This document shows positions 1 through 9,909 of a stretch of 64,000 nucleotides of DNA, in pieces. The first letter of the stretch is position 1. Each line of letters opens with the position of its first letter. Below the pieces are notes generated by a model. That model saw only the letters and a list, made by a program, of their open reading frames with translations, did no database searches and was not told the DNA's origin. The position numbers were made by a program, and so were the translations under genes. Source of the DNA: Talaromyces rugulosus (taxonomy: Eukaryota > Ascomycota > Eurotiomycetes > Eurotiales > Trichocomaceae); contig NC_049562.1 in the NCBI RefSeq assembly GCF_013368755.1, positions 1,798,001 through 1,862,000 on the forward strand, written 5' to 3'.

Positions 1-2449
1 TTTCCAATTCCCGGATGAGAAAGAACACGCCGTAGATGAAGGCTGGTTGGTGCAAACCGAGGACCTGGACGATCCGCTTCACGAATGCCTTGACTCGCTT
101 CACACTCGTATCATTCTTCAGTGATTTGTACAAAAGGTTGAGGTAGAGCGACTGCTTGGAAGACGTGGCAACTCGTGGATCAAGCAAAGACTCGTAAAGA
201 GTCCGGTAAAATCGATCCGTTGCAATTTGGTGCGAGACGCTGAGCTGCTGGATAAGCATCAAAGCCTGAATGCTGGTGTTGAAGTTGGACGAGTGAGTAA
301 TCCGGAACAAAGTATCAATGTGTTTGGATACACTGCCCATTGATTGATTATTAGCAAGTATCTATTTCTCCAGGGAATTGTATACATACCGGTCATTGTC
401 TGAAGTGGTGAACGGGTAAGCTCTGTTGACTCCAGCTAGAACCGCCGATACCAACTTCTCTTTGAACTGGTCATCATGTTCGGATTGCTCCTCTTTGGTA
501 GCCTTCCCGTGCTTTTGCTTCGCCTTCTCGTTGGGTTTCAAAAGTGTCACAAAGAGTGAGAAGTAAATGTCGAGCAGCTGAAGAGCGACTTGTTCCTCTT
601 TTGCGCTGAGAATGGTCTGGTTCAGGGTAATGATAGCGTAATATTTTGCTTGCTGCCCTTGACCAGGCCGGAAGAGGAATTCTTCGACTGCCGTGATTAG
701 CGTAGGCTTCATCAACGGATGTGCCTGGCCAAGTTGCAGCAGTAGAAAAGACGCTCTTGATGCGATCTTCTTTCCAGGATCACCCAGCTTATTAACCAAT
801 AGACGCAGCAGATTCGCCTCCTGTTCCGGCTTCTCCTTGAGTAGTTCGTAGACATAGCTAATAGCTCGGGTGCGTGAGAATTCAATTTCATCATTACACC
901 AAGTCTCCAAAACCTTCAAGACCTCGAAGAATTGCTCCTTAAGATAGTCCTCAAAAGCCCAGACAATCAAATGGGACGGATGCAAGCCACCCGGGAGAGG
1001 ATCATTTTCAGTCCATTTGTATTCATCTTGTTGAAATGCGTTCACAAGACTGCCGTGGTTGGCAAACCCTTTGAGCTTCCGGTTACTAGGCAAAAGAGTC
1101 CCCTGCGCAAACAAGTCTTTGAGTGAACGTAAAACATCCACTGCCTGCGCTCGGCTTCGTTTCTTGGATAGGGCCACCAAGTTTTCCAGAGACTTGATGC
1201 TGTGGATAGGCGATTCCTGGACGGCCAGCGTAAGCGCTGATATCTTGTCGCTGAGTGTTCCCGAGTTCATGATGGTCGAGTAGAACTTGTGAGAGGATGA
1301 GGAAGATTTTTGCTGGATTTCCGCATATAATTTATTCTCCTTTTCCAGCAACGAGATTGCATGCTTCTTGACTCGTTCTAAAAGAAATTTTGGAAGTCCA
1401 TCGGCTTTGGATGGAGTGATCGAAGGCAACTCGGAATTGTACCAGTCTGACCTGGGCATCACAGCCTGGGCGTGCTTCAGTCAGCGAAATCCAGTAAGTA
1501 GGTCGACCCATAGATGACTTACCAATCGCGAGTACTCCTTGGGAAAAGCGTTTGGCTGTGGCTCGACAATGCTCTTCTTACTAGCATTTCTAGCGGCTGA
1601 ATCCACATCTGGAGAGGATCCATTTGCTTCCTCTGCCTCGCTCTCAACCTCGTCATCCTCCTCCTCGTCGGACTCCCTGCTCAATTCCTCATCCGAAGCT
1701 TCTTCTTCCTCTTCTTCTTCAGAAACTTGGTCGTCAGGAATTTCAGCCTGGTATTGATCGGAGCCCTTCAAAAGCTTGGCAAGCTCCTTTCTCAGAGCAT
1801 CCTCATTTAAAGCAGGTTTTGTCTGCGCAGAGTCTTCGGCCTCCGAGTCCGAAACGACGCCAGCCAAAAGGTCAAAGTCTTCTTTGCTGCCGCCCAATGC
1901 CAGGATTTCTTTTCTGAGAACGTCGTCTTCATCGCTAGCGTCGTCGTCGTCTTCGTCTTGGTGATTCGTCTTCTGGGGTTTCTCGCCCTTCTGGGGTTTC
2001 TCGCTCTTCTGGGGTTTCTCGCCCTTCTGGGGTTTCTCGCTCTTCTGGGATTTCTCGCTCTTCTGGGGTTTCTCGCCCTTCTGGGGTGTTTCTCCCTTCT
2101 GTACCTTGTCTTCCTTCTCAATCACAGCACCATTGCGATCCCGCTTCTTGCCTTGGAATGATTTTTCAAAGGGACGGCTGTTTTCCACGGGTTTGTCTGC
2201 TCTTCCTTTTCCGTTTGGTTTTGACGCAGGCGATTTGGGTCCTTTGGCGCCTTTCTTTTCAGAGGCGCCGTTGCTACTGCTTTTGTTGTTTTTGTTGCCT
2301 CCTTTCAATCTTGCCTCGATATTTTGGGTAAGACTGGCGAGAGTGCCGGCATCGAACTGGAGAAATTTTTCCTCAGAGGCATCTTTGGACTTGTTAGCCG
2401 CGACTAGTTTTTCAGCACCTGCCGAAGTCGCTTTTTTGCTTTTTGCCAT
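1..2449 (-). CDS. MAK21: NOC1/MAK21-type ribosome biogenesis factor (3' end outside window)
   Basis: This is a nucleolar CBF/Mak21-family protein. In yeast the family (Noc1) pairs with Noc2 to move 60S pre-ribosomes through the nucleolus. Visible exons are 2449-1523, 1465-390 and 332-1, and the two introns (GTAAGT and GTATGT donors) join in phase. The ATG at 2447-2449 begins [12 protein letters not shown] codons upstream are ignored. Residues 1-300 are low complexity: basic runs, a tandem [12 protein letters not shown] repeat, then acidic [12 protein letters not shown] stretches. The folded alpha-helical repeat region begins in exon 2 ([39 protein letters not shown]), and exon 3 opens with [17 protein letters not shown], typical of this family. 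The C-terminal CBF domain lies beyond the left edge. It is transcribed divergently from the mitochondrial ProRS gene with 282 bp between the start codons. Family assignment is strong; the symbol follows yeast. Confidence 0.93.
1971..2096 (-). repeat. 18-bp coding minisatellite inside NOC1
   Basis: Seven head-to-tail 18-bp units (plus-strand form ttctggggtttctcgccc, with small changes) encode hexapeptides of the form (G/S)E(K/T)(P/S)QK on the minus strand. Units mostly alternate glycine and serine at the first position. Because 18 is a multiple of 3, the array stays open in every frame, so long shadow ORFs appear on both strands. Confidence 0.95.
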
Positions 2450-2607
2450 GGTCGAACCTGTCGTGACCAAAAAAAAGGCAAGCGATTCGATTTTGGTGCT
2501 CTTTCTTGCAATTATTATAATATTTTTTTTTCTGCCGGATAAATCAAAAAATCACTGGCGATGCCGCCGGAGAATAGTTTTTGCGACGGGGCGGCCGTAT
2601 CGATAGG

Positions 2608-2620
2608 AGCTCGGGCCACC
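2608..2620. promoter_or_regulatory. AGCTCGGGCCACC element between NOC1 and ProRS
   Basis: The 13-mer agctcgggccacc lies 159 bp before the NOC1 start codon and 112 bp before the ProRS start codon, just after a gcggccg block. The identical 13-mer recurs at 14284-14296 between PRP46 and NAS6. A function as a transcription-factor site is inferred only from recurrence and position. Confidence 0.5.
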
Positions 2621-2731
2621 TGCTCAATAAGCTTTTGGCTTCGTCCTGGTTGATTATCATCAAAGTTTCAAACAACATCAACAACAACAACAGAATAATG
2701 TTGACATGACATTCTAACCCCACGAGTTTAA

Positions 2732-4955
2732 ATGTTCACAAAATTCGGGCTTCTTCAAAGTCCGAGCCCTGGCCTGCTGCGCCTGCGCAATGCGTGCCAG
2801 CACCATGGCTCCTTGACTTTCGTGTGCCGGCTTCATGTATTTTTTTTAAAGTCAATTCGTCTATATAAGCAATCTGCTGACTGAAATCTAGCATGATGGT
2901 CGCACCAGGACATCTAATTTCTGTCTTCCCACTGGCGGAATTGAAAAAAAGGCTGCCGAGGCAGAAAAGGGTATGTATGTGGCATTTGATATAGCTCGTT
3001 GTGGTCTATCCTCTAAACATTGATGTAGAAGAGGGAAATGATCTTTTGATCAGAGCGGGCTTTCTCCGCCAGGCTTATTCAGGCATCTTTCATATGCTTC
3101 CACTGGGTCTGCGCGTGCAGGACAAATTGGAAAGACTGATTGATACGCAAATGCAGTCCGTAGGTATGTAGTCCTTCCCACTTGGGTGACATTGACTGGC
3201 TAGCATTCTCACACTGCTATAGGCGCATCAAAGGTGTCTCTGTCGTCGTTATCATCCCAAGGGCTGTGGGAAAAAACTGGCCGCTTAAAAGGCGGGTCAG
3301 AGGTATGTCACCAATCAAACTCTGGTGGTCGAAAAAACAAGAAAACTAATCTTCATGATAGTTTTTTCGACTTCATGATAGGAAAGGATCTCGGTTTCTT
3401 CTTACCCCCACGCACGAGGAAGAAATCACTTCCCTAGTGGCCGGCCTAGTAACTTCATTCAAAGAACTGCCCTTGAGAGTCTATCAGATTTGTAAGCTCC
3501 CATTGCACTACTGTCCCTGCTCTCATACTCATACCCGCCAAAGCAAGAAAATATCGAGATGAAGCGAGGCCGCGGCAAGGCCTCTTGCGTGGACGAGAAT
3601 TCGTCATGAAAGACTTGTACACCTTTGATTACAATACAGAGGATGCTCTCGTCACCTACAACACGGTGCGAGAAGCTTACAGGCGTATTTTTGATGCGCT
3701 AAAAGTGCCTTACTTAGTTGCTACTGCCGATTCTGGCAACATGGGTGGCAGCCTGAGTCATGAGTTTCATCTCCTCAGTCCAAAGGGGGAGGATACCCTT
3801 GTCAGCTGTTCTGGATGTGACTACGTCTATAATGAGGAAGTTTCAGACGGACACGACCTGACCAGAAACAAACCTAGTCGTCTTGATCAGGCTGAGCCTT
3901 CCAATACTGGCGTTGGTGCTCGAGAACCCCCAGCCATAGCAACAGCACTCTGGACTGCCGTTTCTCATGATAAAAAAACCTTGGTCAGAGCCTGGTACCC
4001 CAAGTACTCAGTCCAGAAGAACTTTGAGAGTGGGCAAAAAGAATCCGACTCAGACCTAGGAACAGAACCCGTCGAAAGAGAAATAAATTCCCATGCCGTC
4101 AAAGCCCTGGCCAAGGCAGCCGGGATTGATCTGAACACCAGTATAAAAAACGCAGCCCACGTGTGGTTCCAAGATGTGACGAGCGACACTCCCAGCGATT
4201 CACCAACCAAGCATGCCATCTTGGACCTGTTTGATTCCCATGTCGTCTCATACAACCACCCGCCTCTGAGTGGCTTGCCTGAAACATCCCAACCTTTCAA
4301 ACACCCCGTCCAATTCTCAAAGCTTGATAGCTTCCCTGGGACATCGGACGGTCTCGACCTCACGCGAACTGTTGATGGTGACAAATGTCCCAAGTGTGCT
4401 GAGGGAGTTTTGCGCACGCACAACGCGATCGAGATGGGTCATACATTCCATCTCGGAACCCGGTACAGCGAAATCCTTGGGGCCAGTGTCCCAGCGGACC
4501 CATCCAGGGCAGAAAATAATTCGCAGGCTGAGAAAGAGGTCCGTGTAGTGCCGATGCAAATGGGCTGTCATGGAATCGGCGTGTCTCGCATGATCTCCGC
4601 CGTCGCAGACACACGCGCTGACACCCAGGGCCTCAACTGGCCAAGGGCAATTGCACCGTACGAGATTATCATCATCCCCACCAAGGGTCTTGATTCAGAA
4701 GCCGAGCAAATCTACGATCTTCTCAAGTCGACAACAGACACTAGCGATGTCATCCTCGACGATCGCGCGAAGCAGGTCGGTTGGAAACTCAAAGACGCGG
4801 ATCTTATTGGGTTCCCCATTGTCATCGTCGTTGGAAAGGCGTGGAAAACAAACCAGGAGGTCGAAGTGCAATGTCGACAACTAGATGGTTTGCGCGAGAA
4901 TGTCAACATTGCGACTTTGGGGGGTTATCTCCAATCATTGCTGCAAAAGCTGTGA
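2732..4955 (+). CDS. Mitochondrial prolyl-tRNA synthetase (class II)
   Basis: This enzyme charges tRNA-Pro for mitochondrial translation. Six exons join in phase: 2732-2836, 2892-2970, 3029-3163, 3223-3302, 3362-3491 and 3544-4955, giving 646 residues. Exon 1 encodes [20 protein letters not shown], an Arg/Leu-rich leader with no acidic residues, a good mitochondrial presequence. Next come SNFCLPTGG and [20 protein letters not shown] (class II motif 1 region), then [13 protein letters not shown] and [20 protein letters not shown] (motif 2), a long insertion domain (about residues 250-430), and [13 protein letters not shown] (motif 3). The C-terminal anticodon-binding domain contains [20 protein letters not shown]. 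The architecture is the bacterial-like ProRS type used by fungal mitochondria. Exon 1 is only seen if splicing is followed; a scan for long ORFs finds just exon 6. Confidence 0.93.
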
Positions 4956-5325
4956 TTTGTGTATTATATTATTTTGATCTTCCCATATCCTTGTACAATT
5001 AGCCTCGTGTATTCCATCAAAACACTACTATGCATTCAATAAAAAACTGTCGTGAAATAAAACTAAATACTAGAGATAGAAGTTAAGAGCTAGGATGTAG
5101 GCATTCCCCACCCCAGATGTGCGGGCCGCAGCTCCAAGTCAAAATCAAGTTCAAACGCCGTCAACAACCTTCTTCACACACACCAATCAATAACGACTCA
5201 ATCTCTCGAGAGAGACGAAAGAGCATCAACCATTTGCTACTTCTTTCGTGAATAACAAACACACTTATTCGAATCAACTACCAATCACCCCCGCACCGCG
5301 ACCAGCGACCACCACAGAAAATAAA
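4956..5325. other. Intergenic, ProRS 3' flank and prefoldin 5 5' flank
   Basis: The first part is AT-rich with an aataaa-like stretch near 5038 suited to 3' processing. The second part is a C/A-rich leader typical of fungal 5' UTRs. No gene or repeat is seen. Confidence 0.6.
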
Positions 5326-6053
5326 ATGGCATCCCCCGCATCTGCCTCTGGAGGTGCTCCCCCAGGCTCCAGTAACTACCACCTCCTCTCTCTCCTTCGA
5401 CCAATAATCTAAAAGATCTTGCTCGCGCTAATACTCATCCTCACAAATCCCAGTCGACGTAAACACCCTGTCCGTGCCCCAACTTCGCAATCTGCAAACC
5501 CGTCTCAGCTCCGAGCTCGAACATCTCACCAACTCACACGCGAAACTGCGCTCTGCGCAGTCCAAATTCAAGGACTGCGTCCGAACAATTGGCGATGGTG
5601 TTACTGGACGGAAAGATGCGCCTGGTGCTGGCGGTGATAATATCCTGGTGCCATTGACGAGTTCGTTGTATGTCAAGGGGAAATTGGCAGATAGGGAAAA
5701 GGTCATTGTGGATGTTGGAACTGGGTTTTATGTTGAGAAGGTATTACTTCTCCCTCTCTCTTTTCGTTTGCTACTTGTTTCTTTTTTTCATTTGGGTTCT
5801 AACAATTTCCATCAGACTACTGCCAAGGCCACCGAATTCTATAATGCAAAGGTCAAGGACCTCGAAGCGAATCTGACGGACTTGGAAAAGATCCTACAAG
5901 GAAAGAGTGGCAATCTACGAGTCATCGAAGACAGTATGTTTCCTCCCCTGCTATATCTCTTTTCTTGTGTCAGGACAACGGTTGCTAACGATCTGGCCAG
6001 CGCTTCGACAAAAAGTCATGAGCGGTGAAGCTGTTCCTACCTCTGCTGGTTAA
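5326..6053 (+). CDS. GIM5: Prefoldin subunit 5
   Basis: This is a subunit of the cytosolic prefoldin (GimC) hexamer, which passes nascent actin and tubulin to the CCT chaperonin. Four exons join in phase: 5326-5371, 5454-5740, 5816-5933 and 6001-6053, giving 167 residues, close to the usual 150-170. The alpha-type prefoldin layout is visible. A first helix begins near QLRNLQTRLSSELEHLTNSH. The beta-hairpin region follows: ILVPLTSSLYVKGKL, then VDVGTGFYVEK. The second helix runs from TAKATEFYNAKVKDLEANL. The start codon lies in MASPASASGG, after a C/A-rich leader. Exon 4 encodes only the end of the second coiled-coil helix. Confidence 0.93.
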
Positions 6054-6465
6054 TTCATATAATGCATATTAAAAAAAATAATTCGCCAAGAACTCCACCA
6101 CCCCCTCATACCCCAAGGAAGAATAACTACATCCTTCGATTATTCCATCCTTCGTTATTAGGATTGCAGAACACCGGGCCGCTCGAGTGTGAATACAATA
6201 CTCGGGCTTTCCATGTGAATGAGGAATGACACATTATGTGAACCTTGAAGAGTCAATTCTGTCTTGAATGGAATTCACTAAGTGATCTAACACCCGAAAT
6301 ACAAATAGCAAAAAAATAGAAATGAAAAGAAAGTTCAAGCAAGCGACATTGATGCGAAATTTGTAGCTTCAAACAGAGTTCAAATAAGCGTGTCTTTGCC
6401 CATTGATGCCACTTCTTCTCCGTACTCCCCATACCGATTGTATTCTTTCCGAAAATTTGCAGGTC
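6054..6465. other. Intergenic between convergent genes
   Basis: This is 3' flank of prefoldin 5 on the plus strand and of the KH-like gene on the minus strand. It is AT-rich with poly-A tracts and no convincing reading frame. Confidence 0.6.
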
Positions 6466-9180
6466 TCAGAGTAGAGAAATTTGGGGTTGATCGTCGTCCA
6501 AAAGCGAATGCTGTTGGACCTCTTCGTTTTGACCCAGAACCCACGCGACTTCCTTGACCACATTGATGAAACCCTGAAAACCAGCCTTGTTCCCATCGTC
6601 GATTTTTGGGCTGAAGAAAGGATCAAGGACGGAGTTAAATCCCATTTGTTGGACTTCCTTTGTTCCAGCAAGTCTTGCTAAGTTCTCTTCCCAGTTCAGC
6701 CCATATACAGTCGTCCCCCAAGAGGAAGAAGGTGATCCGAAGCTCATGTTTGACTGCCCAGCACCGGACTGTTTGACATAAGTATCATAACGAGCTATCT
6801 CCAGAACGTACTCTGTCCCTTTTATGGGGTACTGAATAGCTGCCTTTTCGATAATACGCCTGACAGGGAACCCATCGGGCAACATGGCGCGGCGGTTGGG
6901 TTCTGCGAGCAACGATTCTTGCATGACACCATCCCTAAACCGAATTTGATGGTCAAATTCGCTCATAGCTAGGCTTTTCTGTTGCCCGCTAAGGACTTTT
7001 CGTTCTCTCATTTCAAATTGCCAATCCGCCCTGTGGCCAATTAGTATAAATTCATGGAGTACAAGGGGTAACTTTTTTGGGGGGTTGTACTTTTGAGCAC
7101 CGAGCATAATAGCTTGCAACAGCGGTGTGTTTTCTGCGAATTTTCCTTTGACTTGGGATTGTATCCAGCGAGACTTCGTTCTCTCGTGCCGTCCACCCAC
7201 GGCCTTGAAGTCCACCTCGAGTCGCAAGAATTCGTTGTTTATGGAATCAAATTCCACGGACACCATGTGGTGCAGGGATTTTCCAGTGAGAGATACAGTA
7301 GACCTCTTTTCCACATCGAACAGATTGCTTGCGTGAGAGATTCTACTGATGAGAAGTTCCAGGTCAATCTCGAATCTATAATCGTTTGCCCTTTGTCAGC
7401 GGCTTGTATCTCTGATTGTAGGGTATATGGCATTTAGCTCACCCAGGCAGTAGTTTCCCCTTGGCCATTTCATTCGAAATCATTTCTCTAAACTCTTCGG
7501 TTGTATATCCTTTCTGTTGGTCGTGAGGTACACGATACTGGCTGAACATGAAAGACCCAAAGCTTACGCGCATATTTAAGGTCGCCTGGATTAAAGGTGC
7601 ACAGCAAAGAGACCTCTTGACCGCCGACAGTAAACGAGAATCGTTTTCTGATCGCGACGCTTCATTCGAGAGTCCTGGGTTACCGTTTTTGGCTTCATTG
7701 GGTGAGTTCAAATGAAAGCATGGCTTGGTCCATCCTTTGCTTGTGTTCATTGAAATCTTTCTCACTGTTCTGTCACCGACAGGTAAGTCAAGAAGGTATA
7801 ACTTGCTCTTGATTGTAGAAGAGGTAATGAGCTCATGCCACTTCGTCTCCAAGTGAGTGATTGCTTGTTGAAGCGTCTCTTCCTCCGAACCAGAAACACA
7901 AATGACATCTTCGGATTCGTCTGACAGATGTATGAAGCATTTGTACTGCAGGCGCAGGAAGTCAAGCGCTTCGAGCTCAACACCCAGAACTTGGCGAATA
8001 GAAATCTCGTTGTCGGGCCAAAGAAAGACCATCTTCCACGCTGTTAGTTACAAAATCGTCGCTAGGAAAACGAGGAGGTCCGTTACTTACTTGCCGGTTA
8101 GGAATGGCATTGGGGCCTGCATTCGGGGGCCTCCTGAGCATATAAATGAGGGACTCATTCCTCTGCTGCTGGGATGTAGATGTATTTTGGACTTTGACAG
8201 CATTGGCTTGCATTTGGGCATATGGCTGAGTAACCGAAATCGCGCTCAGGGTGGACACCGGGCTACAATGTTCGAATAGGCTTGACAGAAGGTTTTTCGC
8301 TGTTCGTACAGAATGGGGGCCTCCCCATATCAAAATAGTCTAATAAACAGTCAGTACATAGCCGCTGTTGCGGTGATTTCATCACTAGCCTTTCCAAAAT
8401 ACCCTGGTTTCTCTACATATGTTTTACTCCTGCGAGAAATCTCATGGAAAATGTCACCGTCTCCGCCGGTTCCCTTCAAGTTCAGGAAAGACCTTCCTTC
8501 CTTCATGAGCCTATAAGAAAGGTTAGATTCTCCATATTTACGCACACAATTTCTACTTACCTTACTCGGTAGCGCGAATATGCGTCGGACAATTCAAATA
8601 CACCTGAAAGAGTCAACTAAGAAAAACTAAAAGTAAATTCACGGCCCTTACTATCAGGTGGAGACTTTCTCTTCCACACAGGTGTCGGCCTTGCACCGCC
8701 AGGGGCGGGGCTTGAATAAGTCGAATTATTTCCATCCTTAGGGCCGCTTTTGCGGCCTGGATGACTTTGAGGTACCTTCGGTACCTCGACGGTAGTGAGG
8801 GGGACGGTGGCGTTGGGATGAATAGGGCTAACTTTGCTCTCAGCAGCACCGACACGGGACAGGTTCTCGCTGTTTAGCCTGTTCCGAGACGGTGAGGGCA
8901 CCGCCTTTGCCACGGGATTGGACAGCATCTCCCATTCTGTTTCATAGGTTAGCTGTTGAGGAAATACCAAGGATCATCCCTGTTAGCTAAACACACCTGC
9001 ACCGGAAGATTGTTCGTAGCTAAATCAGATCAGCGAACAGCATCGAGTTAATGAGGAAGAAGGCGTCTTACTCCATATTACCTGGTGCTCGACGGAAGGC
9101 CTCTTCGCAGCGACGGCCGGCTAATGATGCAAATAAGCTCTCCCGCTCTCTCCTTGTCGATAATAAAAGAATAGGAGTTC
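6466..9180 (-). CDS. Hypothetical fungal protein with KH-like region (5' end unresolved)
   Basis: The function is unknown. The conserved body is clear on the minus strand with exons ending at 9082, then 9019-8997, 8952-8652, 8603-8561, 8510-8417 (3' limit uncertain), 8339-8091, 8032-7443 and 7375-6466. All junctions close in phase except the one after 8510. There only a weak GTAGAG donor restores phase, and it drops a peptide that looks protein-like. A segment around LNLKGTGGDGDIFHEISRR followed by TILIWGGPHSVRTAKNLL resembles a KH fold with a GxxG-like loop. A second KH-like stretch runs around FLRLQYKCFIHLSDES. The N-terminal frame (SLFASLAGRRCEEAFRR) is blocked by an in-frame TGA just upstream and has no ATG, so at least one more 5' exon or a different start is needed. 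It is divergent from ORC1. RNA binding is an inference. Confidence 0.68.
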
Positions 9181-9281
9181 ACGGTGAGGAGAAAAATAGT
9201 TAAATGTCAGTGGCTGCGGGGTTGCTGGCTTGCAGCGAAGTGAGGTTAAAGTAAAGGAGAGCAGGGTGTAAGTTGTAAGGC

Positions 9282-9306
9282 AGGAGGAGGAGGAGGAGGA
9301 GGAGGA
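9282..9306. repeat. (AGG)n microsatellite
   Basis: About eight AGG units lie in the upstream region of the KH-like gene. On the minus strand they read as a serine run in a doubtful ORF. Confidence 0.9.
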
Positions 9307-9631
9307 AGGCAGGCAAGAGGAAGGAGCGCAAGGAGATGCGTCAAACGGAGCATTTAAGAAACAGCCAATTCTGCCACCGACAGCCAAGCCCGGCACACCG
9401 GCGGTGAGTGCTACCAGTAGCAAGGCAAAAAGTGCCAGAAACATAAAGAAAGAGGCCATTCATGCTGATTTAGTACCGTAGACAGTAGAAAAAAGACGGT
9501 CCGGAGTCTTGACACTAGTCTGGTGGTGACTCCCTCAGGGCAACCTCAGATCGCAACCAGACGCGAGTAAAACCATGTGCCAACTTTTTTTTCTCTTCTT
9601 TCTGTTTCAAGATAAGCCGAGCACTATTTGC

Positions 9632-9659
9632 TTGTTTTGTTTTGTTTTGTTTTGTTTTT
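9632..9659. repeat. (TTGTT)n run
   Basis: Five near-perfect GTTTT pentamers occur in the ORC1 upstream region. This is a simple repeat. Confidence 0.85.
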
Positions 9660-9780
9660 ATGCCTGTTGTGGCGTCCACAAAGAGACCTCAACTGTTGTT
9701 GGCAACGAAGTTCCTAATTGGGATTAGCGCCATAATGTGACAGCCAGATCGGCGCTAACTATTTTTGGCACCAACGCTAA

Positions 9781-9801
9781 ACGCGTCGCGAAAACACGCG
9801 T
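9781..9801 (+). promoter_or_regulatory. MCB/SCB-like cell-cycle element cluster upstream of ORC1
   Basis: ACGCGT at 9781-9786, CGCGAAA at 9787-9793 and ACGCGT at 9796-9801 lie 109-129 bp before the ORC1 start codon. ACGCGT is the MluI cell-cycle box bound by MBF, and CRCGAAA is the SBF consensus in yeasts. Replication-initiation genes are classic targets. The matches are seen; binding here is inferred. Confidence 0.65.
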
Positions 9802-9909
9802 CGATGATCGAAAGAGGCAAAATTGATTTTGGGTTTCCGGACTCTGCACCAGCTGTTCCTTGGTCTCGATCACCGCCGATCAAGATTACAGCGACAACGA
9901 CCAACCACA

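Larger units (their letters stand above)
9181..9909. other. Shared upstream region of the KH-like gene and ORC1
   Basis: This contains the unresolved 5' end of the KH-like gene, an AGG microsatellite at 9282-9306, a GTTTT run at 9632-9659 and the MCB/SCB-like cluster at 9781-9801. The minus-strand ORF here that starts MASFFMFLALF is probably fortuitous. Confidence 0.5.

Noticed and set aside
1539..2606. Several long plus-strand and other-frame ORFs opposite NOC1
   Set aside because: They arise from the 18-bp array and the acidic low-complexity coding; none has family features, and NOC1 explains the sequence.
9121..9459. Minus-strand ORF starting MASFFMFLALFALLLVALTA, looking like a signal peptide
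   Set aside because: Its C-terminal half is a microsatellite serine run, and its frame conflicts with the KH-like exon that reads SLFASLAGRRCEEAFRR. It could contribute a 5' exon, but no clean splice path was found.
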